Shown here piece by piece: positions 9,385-18,007 of a stretch of 64,000 nt of DNA. This stretch comes from DASQHL01 sp963843685 (GTDB lineage Bacteria; Chloroflexota; Dehalococcoidia; DSTF01; JACRBR01), in the NCBI GenBank assembly GCA_963843685.1, contig CAWJLO010000008.1:62001-126000 (forward strand). Reading direction: 5' to 3'. Below the pieces are notes generated by a model that saw only the letters and a list, made by a program, of their open reading frames with translations, did no database searches and had not been told where the DNA came from. How positions within the stretch are numbered: position 1 is the first letter of the stretch; each line of letters opens with the position of its first letter. A program made the position numbers and the translations under genes.

Positions 9385-9465
9385 CCGCCTCGGCGTCTGC
9401 CCTCGCTATGTATGTTCGGCCGGACGCACCCGCTTGCGCATGTCGAATGCCTTGTTGAGTGGTTC

Positions 9466-10149
9466 TCACCAAGCCCCTTTGCCGCTGACCACGGCAATCG
9501 GCGTCTTGAGCAGGATGCGCACGTCCAGCCACGGGGACCAGCGGCGGATGTACTCGAGGTCCAACTCGACCATCTCCTCAAACCCCACCTCGCTCCGGCC
9601 GCTCACCTGCCACAGTCCCGTGATGCCGGGCGTGGCCGCCAGACGCTGCATGTGTCGCGCGTCGTAGTGGACCACCTCCCGCTCCAGCGGGGGCCGCGGG
9701 CCCACGATGCTCATCTCGCCGCGGAGCACGTTGATCAGGTTCGGAAGCTCATCGATGCTCGTCCTCCGAAGGATGCTTCCCAGCGGCGTGATGCGGGGGT
9801 CCTGGCGAATCTTGAAGATCATCGGCACGTCATGGTCGTTGTGCTCTTCGAGATCATCGCGCATCTCTTCCGCATCCGGCCGCATCGAGCGGAACTTTAG
9901 GAAGTTGAAACGCCTCCCGTAGCGCCCCACGCGCACCTGGCTCACGAACACCGGTCCCGGCGACGTCAGCTTGATCAGGATCGCCACGATGGTCATCGGC
10001 ACGGCGAGCAGCAGCAGGAAGAAGCCCGCGATCAGCCGGTCGCCGATACCCTTGAGCGCGTAGGCCGCGCCGCCCAGCTCAGGGTACTCGACGGCCCCGT
10101 CGCGCTGAGCCAGTTGAAGCTCCGTGTCGTTCCCGACAACACTACGCAT
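9466..10149 (-). CDS. Polyprenyl-phosphate sugar phosphotransferase (WbaP/PglC type), initiating enzyme
   Basis: 227-residue bacterial sugar transferase that would load the first sugar-1-phosphate onto undecaprenyl phosphate. It has one N-terminal hydrophobic hairpin (IAGFFLLLLAVPMTIVAILI) followed by the family core: GPVFVSQVRVGRYGRRF, KFRSMRPDAE, RRTSIDELPNLINVL, SIVGPRPPL and TPGITGLWQVSGRS. The large N-terminal membrane domain of full-length WbaP is absent, as in PglC-like forms. ATG 10149 is preferred over an upstream ATG (10257), because a good minus-strand promoter (10248-10277) would put the latter upstream of the transcript start. It heads the minus-strand polysaccharide run. Confidence 0.9.
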   Translation of the reverse strand: MRSVVGNDTELQLAQRDGAVEYPELGGAAYALKGIGDRLIAGFFLLLLAVPMTIVAILIKLTSPGPVFVSQVRVGRYGRRFNFLKFRSMRPDAEEMRDDLEEHNDHDVPMIFKIRQDPRITPLGSILRRTSIDELPNLINVLRGEMSIVGPRPPLEREVVHYDARHMQRLAATPGITGLWQVSGRSEVGFEEMVELDLEYIRRWSPWLDVRILLKTPIAVVSGKGAW

Positions 10150-10247
10150 GGGCGCTATTCCGTTCGCGTTGGATGCCAGATGTGCCAATGGCCGCTGCCA
10201 AGGATGCGCACGGGCAGCGGAGGTTGCGGGGCGGAATGTGGTGAGTG

Positions 10248-10277
10248 AACATAACACCCTTCAAACGGGCAATTCAA
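10248..10277 (-). promoter_or_regulatory. Predicted sigma-70-like promoter for the polysaccharide operon
   Basis: On the minus strand, TTGAAT (10277-10272), an 18-bp spacer, then TATGTT (10253-10248). Transcription would start near 10241, giving a leader of about 90 nt before ATG 10149. Both hexamers are close to consensus in an otherwise GC-rich region. Confidence 0.5.
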
Positions 10278-10529
10278 CCGGAATCGGGAGTCCTTTGGAG
10301 GTCTTGTCAAGCGCCCGTCAGCTTCGGCGTGACAGATCCGGCGGAAACCTCCCCGTCCTTGGTCATAACGCGGCGCGTGAGCCCTCGTTACTCGGGCCCG
10401 GCGGGGTCGGTCGAAGCACCGGTCTAAGATACTCGGAAAGAGCGTTTGCTACCATAGCGCCGGTCTCGCCCCGGGCGGAGTTTGCGTTAAGAGGTGGTAA
10501 CGTCGCCGCCCCGGATCGCGTTTGTCTGG

Positions 10530-10558
10530 TTGACGGTGGGCCGACCTCTGCCTAACCT
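10530..10558 (+). promoter_or_regulatory. Predicted promoter for the GT39 gene
   Basis: TTGACG (10530-10535), 17-bp spacer, TAACCT (10553-10558). The expected transcript start is near 10565, about 55 nt before the TTG start at 10621. Confidence 0.5.
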
Positions 10559-10620
10559 CCACTCTACGCGGGAAGGCGCTCCTCGGATGCGGATATTGCC
10601 CAGTTACGCGGAGCGCCGAT

Positions 10621-12225
10621 TTGGCAGTTTCTGAACAACCCGACGCGGTGAATACGTTCCAGTCGAGCGCCAGCCGGGCGCTCGGCCGCCTGGCCGCCGC
10701 GTGGCCGGCCGCCCTGGTCGTGAGCCTGGCCGGCATCGCCCACGCGGTCAACATGTTCCGCGCCCCCATGTACGACGACGACGAGGGCCTGTACATGCAG
10801 CAGGCGTGGTCCGTCGCCGAGCACGGCAAGCTCTCCCCATATCAATACTTCTACGACCATCCTCCGCTCGGCTGGTTCACCATCGCCGCCTGGTCGAAGC
10901 TGACGGGCGGCTTTCTGGCGTTCGGCGAGTCCGTGAACAGTGGGCGCGCCCTGATGCTGCTCGTTCACATAGCCTCGGCCGCGCTCCTGTACGGCGTTGC
11001 CCGAAGGGCAGGCGGCTCCGTGGTCGCGGCGACCATCGCCGTCGTCGTCTTCGCCCTCTCCCCCTTCCAGCTCCTGTTCGGCCGCGAGGTGCTGCTGGAC
11101 AACCTGGCGGTGTTCTGGCTGCTGTTGTCCCTCTACCTCCTGTTGCCGCGCCGGCTGACCATCACTGGCGCGGCCTTAAGCGGCGCCGCCATGGGAATCG
11201 CCGTCCTGAATAAAGAGATCGTCGGCCTCATGCTCCCCGGCGCGCTGCTGCTGCTGTGGAGCCGTCTCGATCGGCAGGAACGTGTCCGCGGAGCCGCCGT
11301 GTGGCTCGGCGTCGCCCTGGGACTGGCCGCCCTCTACCCGCTGCACGCGCTGCTCATCGGAGAGTTCTTCCCTGCGGGCAGCTTCCTCGACTTCAAGGGC
11401 GGCGACCACAGCAGTCTCCTCGGGGGGATCAAGTATCACCTCAATCGGTCCCACGACCACGGCATCCTCCAGTCCGGTAGCGAGTTCTGGCACGCCGCCC
11501 ACATCTGGTGGCGCGTTGATCCCGCGCTGACCGTAGCGTCCGCCGCCGCCATTCCGGTCGCCATCATGCTGGCGAAACGCTCTCGCGATGCCCTGGGGAT
11601 CGGCGTCATGCTCGGCGTCTTCATGCTCTTCCTTGCGCGCGGCGGCGCCGTGTTCGACTTCTGGCTGCTCCCCGCCGTTCCGCTCATTGCGCTCGTCGTG
11701 GGGCTCTCCGCCGACGCCCTTATGGACGCGACGTGGCGTACCCGTGCGACCCGGGCCGGTCCATGGGCGGGCCGCATCGTCGCCCCGGCGGCGCTCGCGT
11801 TGGTCGCCCTCATCGTCGTCGTCGGGCTGGTGAGGCTCACCGCCTACGCCGATAGCTTCGACCGCGCCTTCGCTCAGGATCAGACGGCGCCGGAGACCCA
11901 GGCGCTCGACTGGCTTCAGGAGCACGCCGACCACAACGCCATCATCGCCACGGACAACTACGCATGGGTCGATCTCCGCGACTTCAAGAACGCGCACTCG
12001 TTCTGGCGCATCGACACCGAGCCGGAGATCCGCGACGACCTTCTGCACGGCGACGGCCGCAACATCGACTACATCCTTGAGACGCCCGTAATGACGGAGG
12101 CACTCGCGGAGAACGATGGCGATCTCGCCCTCGTCGCGCAGGCGGTGGACAACTCTGCCGTCGTCGCCTCTTTCGAGCAGGACGGCGAACGGGTCAATAT
12201 CCGGCAAGTGAGGCACGGTGACTAG
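10621..12225 (+). CDS. GT39/PMT-family membrane glycosyltransferase
   Basis: 534-residue GT-C fold protein of the dolichyl-phosphate-mannose mannosyltransferase/ArnT type. It would transfer a sugar from a polyprenyl-phosphate donor at the outer face of the membrane. The first hydrophobic segment is followed by the acidic catalytic-loop motif MYDDDEGLYMQQAW and then YDHPPLGW, both hallmarks of the superfamily. About ten more hydrophobic segments follow, then a soluble C-terminal domain from about residue 410. The TTG start at 10621 has GGAG upstream and includes the first membrane segment; no ATG upstream serves. Acceptor (protein, lipid or polysaccharide) is unknown. Confidence 0.82.
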   Translation: MAVSEQPDAVNTFQSSASRALGRLAAAWPAALVVSLAGIAHAVNMFRAPMYDDDEGLYMQQAWSVAEHGKLSPYQYFYDHPPLGWFTIAAWSKLTGGFLAFGESVNSGRALMLLVHIASAALLYGVARRAGGSVVAATIAVVVFALSPFQLLFGREVLLDNLAVFWLLLSLYLLLPRRLTITGAALSGAAMGIAVLNKEIVGLMLPGALLLLWSRLDRQERVRGAAVWLGVALGLAALYPLHALLIGEFFPAGSFLDFKGGDHSSLLGGIKYHLNRSHDHGILQSGSEFWHAAHIWWRVDPALTVASAAAIPVAIMLAKRSRDALGIGVMLGVFMLFLARGGAVFDFWLLPAVPLIALVVGLSADALMDATWRTRATRAGPWAGRIVAPAALALVALIVVVGLVRLTAYADSFDRAFAQDQTAPETQALDWLQEHADHNAIIATDNYAWVDLRDFKNAHSFWRIDTEPEIRDDLLHGDGRNIDYILETPVMTEALAENDGDLALVAQAVDNSAVVASFEQDGERVNIRQVRHGD

Positions 12226-12355
12226 ATAAGCTCCGTGCTGGCGTGGTCGGTGGCCGATTCACGTTATGTTGGTGCGTACCGGGGCGTTTGGACGGTGGGG
12301 GACTTGATCTCGCCCCCACGCAACTACGTTCGCGGCAAGTGAGACTGGGTGGCCG

Positions 12356-13321
12356 ATGACGGAAGAAGCAGCACAGACGCAGCTCCGAGTGTTCGTAACC
12401 GGTGGTGCCGGGTTCGTCGGCTCGACACTCGTCCCGGACCTCCTCGCCAGCGGCCACCAGGTCGTGGTCTATGACGATTTCTCTGTCGGGCGCCGGCCGG
12501 CGAGCGCTGCCGGCTTGACGGTCATCGAAGGTGATATCCGCGACCAGGCCCGCTTGGACGCCGCGCTGCGCGAACATGCCCCCACGGCCGTGATCCATCT
12601 CGCCGCGCTGCACTACATCCCGTACTGCGATGCACACCCGGTCGACACGATGCAGGTCAACGTCGTCGGTACCCAGGCGCTGCTTGAAGCGTGCGGCGCG
12701 GCAGGCGTCGAGCGCTTCGTGTTCGCCTCGTCGGCCGCCGTGTACGGCATTTCAGATGCGCCCCACCGGGAGGATCAAACTCCGGATCCGCAGGATGTCT
12801 ACGGCCTCAGCAAGAGCATGGGAGAGCAGCAAGTTGCCGCGTTCCACCGCCGCTTCGGTGCCCAGTGCACGGTTGCGCGCCTCTTCAACGTCTTTGGCCG
12901 TGGAGAGACGAATCCGCACCTCATCCCGGAGATCCTCCGCCAGGTCTCCAAAGGCGACACCCTGACACTCGGGAACCTGACTCCGCGTCGCGACTACGTG
13001 CACGTCACGGACGTCTCGCGCGCGCTTCGGATCTTCCTCGACAGGTCCGACCACACGATCCGCACCTACAACGTCGGCACCGGCCAGTCGGCTTCCGTCG
13101 GTGACATCATTTCCGCGCTGGGTTCGATCCTCGGACGTAGCCTCACCGTAGAGCAGGCGGCAGACAAGATCCGGCCAGTCGACCGGCCCAATCTGCAGGC
13201 CGACATCTCGCGGCTCAGCTCTGAGCTCGGTTGGGCGCCGTTGACTTCGCTGTCGGCGGGTCTCAGCGATCTCGCCGAAGGTCTTGCCCCCGCCCTATCC
13301 GGAGGATCGCTGGCTCCGTGA
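12356..13321 (+). CDS. NAD-dependent epimerase/dehydratase (GalE-like extended SDR)
   Basis: 321-residue extended SDR, likely a UDP-hexose 4-epimerase or related nucleotide-sugar enzyme. The Rossmann motif FVTGGAGFVGS lies at about 14-24, the catalytic segment FASSAAVYG near 125, and YGLSK (YxxxK) near 150. RRDYVHVTDVSRAL is the usual nucleotide-sugar-binding stretch. It follows the GT39 gene by 130 bp and its stop overlaps the next start as GTGA, so it is coupled to the following glycosyltransferase. Exact sugar not determinable. Confidence 0.87.
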   Translation: MTEEAAQTQLRVFVTGGAGFVGSTLVPDLLASGHQVVVYDDFSVGRRPASAAGLTVIEGDIRDQARLDAALREHAPTAVIHLAALHYIPYCDAHPVDTMQVNVVGTQALLEACGAAGVERFVFASSAAVYGISDAPHREDQTPDPQDVYGLSKSMGEQQVAAFHRRFGAQCTVARLFNVFGRGETNPHLIPEILRQVSKGDTLTLGNLTPRRDYVHVTDVSRALRIFLDRSDHTIRTYNVGTGQSASVGDIISALGSILGRSLTVEQAADKIRPVDRPNLQADISRLSSELGWAPLTSLSAGLSDLAEGLAPALSGGSLAP

Positions 13322-14499
13322 AAGTGATGATGGTCGGTCCTTACCCGGTGAGCGGTGTCGCCACCGGTGGTATCGCGGCGGTCGCGGCGGCTCTCGCCCA
13401 GGCGCTCCACGAGATCGACGATATCGATCTGCACATCGTCACGACGGCGGCCGCGGGGGCCACGGTCACCCCCGGGCCAGGGCCCGCTATCCAACTCGTG
13501 CGCGACTCGGGCCGCTGGCGGCGGCTCACGTTCTATCGCGGCGAGCGAGCCCGGATCGCCCGCCTGCTGCGCGAAGCAAACCCGGATATCGTCCACGTGC
13601 AGGGTCAGAACTTCTTCGCCATCGGCGCTCTCGCGGCGGGGCTGCCTACCGTCGTCACCCTGCACGGGATGATTAGCCGCGAGGCGAGCATTGTGGACCG
13701 GCGGAGCCGCTGGACGGAGCGCATCTCGAAGCTGGTGCGCGGCCGGCTCAACGCGCGCTTCGAGGCGGCAACCCTTCGTCAGGCGAGCGACCTGATCATC
13801 ATCAGTCCGTACGTCACGCGCTCAATTCGTGGGCGCACCCACGCCCGCCTCCACGCGATCGACAACCCGATCGATGACGCCTTCTTCACAGTTCCCGACA
13901 CGCCGGAGCCAGGCCGGATCTTCTTCGCCGGCACCATCGAGCCGCGGAAGGCGCTGCACTATCTCGTCGAAGCCGTCGGGCTGCTGCGCGATCGTGACGT
14001 CGACGTACGCCTCCGCATCGCAGGCGCTGATGCCGATGCCGCCTACTCGGCTGCCGTACGCGCGACGGCGAAGCAGCGCACGCCACCGGGCGCCGTCGAG
14101 TTCCTCGGCGTCATCAGTCAGCCTGCGTTGCTCGACGAGTACGCGCGCGCTTCGCTCGTCGTCATGTCATCCGTCGAGGAGACGTCCCCCATGCTGCTGC
14201 AGCAAGCGATGGCCGCCGGCAAGGCGGTCGTCGCTCCCCGCGCCGGCGGAATACCCGACCTCGTCGACGACGGGAGGACAGGTCGGCTTGTGCCCGGCCG
14301 CGATCCCGCTGCGCTTGCGAGTGCTATCTCCGCACTTCTCAGTTCCGCTGAGAGCCGCGCGACGATGGGAGCACTCGGCCGCGAGCGTGCGGAGGCACGA
14401 TTCCGCGCGTCTTCAGTCGCCGCCCGTACGCGCGACGTCTACCGGTCCATGCTCGCGGAAGGCGGCGCACACGGTGAGCAGACGGTGGCGCGCGCCTAG
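13318..14499 (+). CDS. Glycosyltransferase family 4
   Basis: 393-residue GT-B enzyme. The N-terminal domain opens with VMMVGPYPVSGVATGG (acceptor-side glycine-rich loop). The C-terminal domain has GTIEPRKALHYLVEA and an EX7E-type motif in EETSPMLLQQAMAAGKAVVA. The GTG at 13318 is chosen because it overlaps the preceding stop (GTGA) and has GGAGGA about 11 bp upstream. A reading from 13231 would lie inside the SDR gene. It probably works with the polysaccharide or glycolipid pathway of its neighbours. Confidence 0.87.
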   Translation: MKVMMVGPYPVSGVATGGIAAVAAALAQALHEIDDIDLHIVTTAAAGATVTPGPGPAIQLVRDSGRWRRLTFYRGERARIARLLREANPDIVHVQGQNFFAIGALAAGLPTVVTLHGMISREASIVDRRSRWTERISKLVRGRLNARFEAATLRQASDLIIISPYVTRSIRGRTHARLHAIDNPIDDAFFTVPDTPEPGRIFFAGTIEPRKALHYLVEAVGLLRDRDVDVRLRIAGADADAAYSAAVRATAKQRTPPGAVEFLGVISQPALLDEYARASLVVMSSVEETSPMLLQQAMAAGKAVVAPRAGGIPDLVDDGRTGRLVPGRDPAALASAISALLSSAESRATMGALGRERAEARFRASSVAARTRDVYRSMLAEGGAHGEQTVARA

Positions 14500-14532
14500 T
14501 TTCCGATGGGCGGCGCCAGCGGCTGGAGGGGC

Positions 14533-15882
14533 TCACCTCCCCCGCCGATCGACGATGGTCCGTTGTTGGCCACCACGCTGAGCGCCTGGAAGATCGCTCA
14601 TCATGTCGTCATACCAGGGTCCGCCCGACGCCTGGATGCCGAACCCGTACGCGGACTCGAACTCGTCGGCCACACCATCTTCGACGTCCAGCGCATGCGT
14701 GTCCCACGTAGTGTCGTCCACCACGTAGGCGCCGTAGTTCTGCATGGTCCACGCGATCTTCCGTCCCGCCTCCGTTTGCAGCCCGAGATCGTTGATGTCT
14801 ACGCCCTGCGGAATCGCCAGCAACGCGCCCATCCGCAGATCGGGTAGCTGACCGTCGTAACGATTCGGGCTGTGGTCGTCATCGTAGAACGAGTCGGCCG
14901 TCACGGCCGGCCAGCGGAAACCCCCGTCTGACGGCGAGAGCCAGCGATGCCCCCAGAGGTTGACCTTCAGCGCGTGGCGAATGGGTTGGGAGCCAGTCAG
15001 CTCTCCCAATCGGAGCGAGCCACCGATGCTTGAGAGCCCGGATCCGCCGTGGCCGCCGAGCGTGCCAGCGCCGTAGATGTCCTGATCTGGCGCAAGCCAG
15101 CCGGCCGTCAACGGCCCACCCGGCTCACATCGTGAGACAGGATTCAGCTGCTTCAGCGTGCGGCCGTCCACGTCAAGAATGGCCGCCGCGTTATTCGGCG
15201 TCGAACCGTCCCTGGCGTCGGGGACAACCCAGTCATCGGGAAGATGAATGTTGTACTCGTACGTATCCGTTTCGCACCGCCCCGGCCCAAAGATGCCGTT
15301 CGAATAGACCGGCACGCTCGGATCGTTTGGGCTGGGAAACACAAGATACTCTGGGTCGATAGATATCGACGAGGCGAATCCGATGCCTGCCGGCACGTAC
15401 TGGGCGTCGGATCCAATGGGCATGTTCCACACGCTGCGGCTTGAGAAGGGCCAGAGCCGCTTGTCACGAGTGCCCGACGGCGCAGCGGCCACCTCCACCG
15501 GCTCCGGCGTCCACGTAGGCGTTGGCGGCGCCAGAGGCGTGGACGTGGGCTGTGTACGACTTGCTGGTGGCGGGCCCCCTTGCGCGGGCGGCTGCGACGG
15601 CGTCTCAACCGGTTGCGGCGGTGGCGCAATCGGCCGCGCTTCAACGGCCGTGGCCGAACGTCGTGGCGTCACGACCGCATTGGCGACGTCACTCTGTGGG
15701 GGCCCCGTCGCGACGTCCGCGAGGGTTCGGCCGCCATCGTGGGTGGAAAGCGCCGATGCCGCAGCTACGGCCAGGACCACCGCCGACACCAGGGCGGCGG
15801 GCAGCACGAACCGGCGCACTGCTCTCCGGCCATCTGCACGCCCGGCATCCGAGGCGGTGTCGAGGTGCTCGTTCGACTCCAA
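14533..15882 (-). CDS. Secreted/anchored protein of unknown function with Pro-rich linker
   Basis: 449 residues. A short basic N-terminus is followed by one membrane/signal segment (about 26-46, VLPAALVSAVVLAVAAASAL), then a Pro/Thr-rich linker (about 60-145). A globular domain follows, beginning WPFSSRSVWNMPIG and containing GGHGGSGLSSIGGSLR, LWGHRWLSPSDGG and NYGAYVVDDT. I do not recognise a named family and see no certain catalytic motif; the His/Asp/Gly-rich centre could suit a carbohydrate-active fold, but that is a guess. The TTG at 15882 has GGAGGG at good spacing. It shares strand and linker style with the PA14 protein next to it. Confidence 0.8.
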   Translation of the reverse strand: MESNEHLDTASDAGRADGRRAVRRFVLPAALVSAVVLAVAAASALSTHDGGRTLADVATGPPQSDVANAVVTPRRSATAVEARPIAPPPQPVETPSQPPAQGGPPPASRTQPTSTPLAPPTPTWTPEPVEVAAAPSGTRDKRLWPFSSRSVWNMPIGSDAQYVPAGIGFASSISIDPEYLVFPSPNDPSVPVYSNGIFGPGRCETDTYEYNIHLPDDWVVPDARDGSTPNNAAAILDVDGRTLKQLNPVSRCEPGGPLTAGWLAPDQDIYGAGTLGGHGGSGLSSIGGSLRLGELTGSQPIRHALKVNLWGHRWLSPSDGGFRWPAVTADSFYDDDHSPNRYDGQLPDLRMGALLAIPQGVDINDLGLQTEAGRKIAWTMQNYGAYVVDDTTWDTHALDVEDGVADEFESAYGFGIQASGGPWYDDMMSDLPGAQRGGQQRTIVDRRGR

Positions 15883-16103
15883 GCCGCTACCCTCCGCGCT
15901 CGACCACCACCTGCCCGCCCTCGGCTCTCACCCGTTCAGAGCAGCGCAATGGCGGCAACCAAATGGCGGGGAATTTGTGATCGACGTGACCAGATCCGCC
16001 CGGGCGAGCGTCAACGGCACCGCCAACCGCATCCGTATGGTGTCCCAAACCATGAGCGCGGAATCAATGTCATATCGGTTACGGCCGTCAATCCACGGAC
16101 GTG

Positions 16104-16138
16104 ACGTGGCCACCGATGGTATCCATCGGTGGCCACGT
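16104..16138 (-). terminator. Strong hairpin downstream of the PA14-protein gene
   Basis: A 16-bp perfect stem (16104-16119 with 16123-16138) and a 3-nt loop (TAT). It begins 26 bp after the stop of the minus-strand PA14 gene. No T-run follows on the minus strand; a short TTT follows on the plus strand. A terminator or mRNA-end stabiliser is most likely. Confidence 0.6.
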
Positions 16139-16163
16139 TTGAGTCGTCCGAGGTCCGCCGCCG

Positions 16164-17912
16164 CTATTCGGGTGGAGCGTTGTTATCCAGGGTGCTGGCC
16201 GAGACGCTGCTGGCCCAGACGGTGATCGGAGTACCGTCGCTCGGAATGTAGCGCCATGCCCCCTGCACGATGGGCGGCAACGCCCCCGCATCGTTGGAAG
16301 TGGTCGTCTGCCGCCAGTCGCCACCCATATCGATGAGCAGGCCGCTGCACGTTCCACCCGTAATTCGTACCGTAACCGCCCCGAGATAGCGCGAACCGGC
16401 ATGGACGGCAGGATGCGAGCCCGGTGTGGCGTGGAGCAACGCGCCGCGCGGCGGCACCGCGAACGTCCAGCCCCCCGAGACACTGCTGTAGTCGCCGTTG
16501 TACGAGGTGCTACCGTACGTCGGGCTGTACCCCTGCGACCAGATGCCCCCGCTCGTCTGCTCAAGCAGACGGTTCCATGAACCGGATGACGTGTACTCCC
16601 ACGCCCTCCAGTCGCTAATCTCGACACGCGCACCCGCTGAACAGTTGAGCGATGTCTCGACGGAAGGGACGATCTGTATCCACGGCGCAACGGCCGACTT
16701 GCCAGACGGGATCACGTCCTCCTGATGGTACGGCGCGTTGTAGTACGAGTAGCTCGACGGCACGCCGTACGGGTGGCCAGAAGAAGATCCCCACGAGTCA
16801 GCGATGATCTGCTGAACGCTACCGCCAGACCCACTACTGGGGGTAGGGGTGGCCGTCGGCGGCACCGGCGTCCGCGTGGGCGTTCTGGTTGCCGTCGGCG
16901 GGACCACCGTCGGAGTCGGTGTCCGCGTTGCCGTCGGCGCCGGTGTCTGCGTCGCCGTCGGCGGCACAGGCGTCGATGTACGCGCCGGCGTCGGCGCCGG
17001 CGTCTCTGTCGCCGTCGGCCCTGCTGTCTCTGTCGGCGTCGGCGCGACGGACGTCGACGTCGGCGCTGCTGTCTCTGTGGGCGTCGGTGCAACGGACGTC
17101 GACGTCGGCGTGTCGGTGGGCGCCGGCGCGTCGGTCTTGGTTGTTGCGGCCGGTGCCGATGTGCTCGTTGCCGTTGGCGCGGCCTTCGTCTTCGTCGCGG
17201 TTGGAGCAACCGTATCCGTCGCCGTCGGCGCCACATCCGTCTCTGTCGACCTGGCCACGGCCGGCGCCGCGCCCAACTCTGAGATCGAAAGATCCGCGAC
17301 AGCCCTGCCCCACGTCGTGTAGTACTCCACCACGACCGTGTGCGGACCCGCGGCCAGATCGACCTGCGCCGCGTACGGCGTCGGGACCTGCATGTACCAC
17401 TGCTGCATCACCATCTGGCCGTCTACGAACAGACGCCCGCCGTCGTCGTGCGTAAGCGAGAACTCATAAGTCCCCGGCGCGAAGTCGTACGTCCGCGTCC
17501 AACGCACGGAGAAGTAGTCGGAGTGGATGCCGCGCACTGGCGATCCCCACCAGTCGAAGTCGATCGCGTCGCCGTCGGACCGTGTCACGTCCGGCGACCC
17601 GCTCAGCGACGTGTTGTTGTAGTACTCACCCAGCCAGGAGCCCGTCGCCGGTGCGACGGGTGCCGGCGTCGGCACGCGTGTCGGCGGCGTCCACGATCGG
17701 CGCCGATGGCCGGCGATCTCATCGCTGCTCGTCACAGCGATCTCGGCGGCAGGCGCGATCGCCGTCGTGCCGCCGATTTCGTGCACCGCCGCCTGCTCCG
17801 GAGCCTGCGATTGCGCACTTGCTTGCTGCGGCGCGGTTGCCCCGGTGCCGGTGAGAGCCGACGCCAGGAGCGCGATCGCTGCGATCGCGATCACCCCCCG
17901 AGTGAGATCCAT
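16164..17912 (-). CDS. Secreted PA14-domain protein with Thr/Pro repeat linker
   Basis: 582 residues. The N-terminal signal (about 5-25) is followed by a PA14-like domain from about 92 to 215: WLGEYYNNTSLSG, DFDWWGSPV, FSVRWTRTYDF, LTHDDGGRLFVDG and HTVVVEYY. PA14 domains usually bind carbohydrate. A Thr/Pro/Ala linker (about 220-365) includes a duplicated 15-residue unit built around SVAPTPTETA. The C-terminal domain (about 370-582), with Trp/Tyr/Ser-rich strands and two Cys, is not recognised. There is no sortase motif and no extra membrane anchor. It probably acts outside the cell, perhaps on the polysaccharide made next door. Confidence 0.82.
   Translation of the reverse strand: MDLTRGVIAIAAIALLASALTGTGATAPQQASAQSQAPEQAAVHEIGGTTAIAPAAEIAVTSSDEIAGHRRRSWTPPTRVPTPAPVAPATGSWLGEYYNNTSLSGSPDVTRSDGDAIDFDWWGSPVRGIHSDYFSVRWTRTYDFAPGTYEFSLTHDDGGRLFVDGQMVMQQWYMQVPTPYAAQVDLAAGPHTVVVEYYTTWGRAVADLSISELGAAPAVARSTETDVAPTATDTVAPTATKTKAAPTATSTSAPAATTKTDAPAPTDTPTSTSVAPTPTETAAPTSTSVAPTPTETAGPTATETPAPTPARTSTPVPPTATQTPAPTATRTPTPTVVPPTATRTPTRTPVPPTATPTPSSGSGGSVQQIIADSWGSSSGHPYGVPSSYSYYNAPYHQEDVIPSGKSAVAPWIQIVPSVETSLNCSAGARVEISDWRAWEYTSSGSWNRLLEQTSGGIWSQGYSPTYGSTSYNGDYSSVSGGWTFAVPPRGALLHATPGSHPAVHAGSRYLGAVTVRITGGTCSGLLIDMGGDWRQTTTSNDAGALPPIVQGAWRYIPSDGTPITVWASSVSASTLDNNAPPE
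17025..17115. repeat. Two-copy 45-bp direct repeat in Thr/Pro linker coding sequence
   Basis: Two adjacent 45-bp units encode TSTSVAPTPTETA plus AP or GP. They lie inside the PA14-protein linker, which as a whole is a low-complexity GTCGGCG-rich tract. This is coding slippage, not a CRISPR array. Confidence 0.6.
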
Positions 17913-17916
17913 CGCA

Positions 17917-17933
17917 CGTTCGCTGGGCGAACG
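17917..17933 (-). promoter_or_regulatory. Hairpin covering the ribosome-binding region of the PA14-protein gene
   Basis: CGTTCGC and GCGAACG pair across a 3-nt loop, ending four bases before the ATG at 17912. No Shine-Dalgarno sequence is visible outside the stem, so the hairpin may limit initiation. Confidence 0.4.
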
Positions 17934-17984
17934 GGTGCTGCTACGTAGCGGCTGTTACGCTGATTCAAGAGAACACCCCCGTAT

Positions 17985-18007
17985 GCACGACACGCGCGGT
18001 GTCGTGC
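17985..18007 (-). promoter_or_regulatory. Leader hairpin upstream of the PA14-protein gene
   Basis: GCACGACAC pairs with GTGTCGTGC across a 5-nt loop (9-bp perfect stem). It lies about 75 bp upstream of the start codon. It could be a leader hairpin or an operator. Confidence 0.35.

Larger units (their letters stand above)
10150..10620. other. 471-bp divergent intergenic region with two promoters and a possible structured element
   Basis: No credible ORF. It separates the minus-strand polysaccharide operon from the plus-strand GT39 gene and carries one promoter for each direction. Between them, GGAGGT (10297-10302) can pair with ACCTCC (10347-10352), enclosing an inner hairpin with a TTCG tetraloop at about 10322-10325. 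I recognise no riboswitch class in it. Confidence 0.45.

Noticed and set aside
16840..17240. Repetitive GTCGGCG tract that could look like a CRISPR or VNTR
   Set aside because: The repeats are coding, irregular in length and make a Thr/Pro/Ala linker; there are no spacers of regular length.
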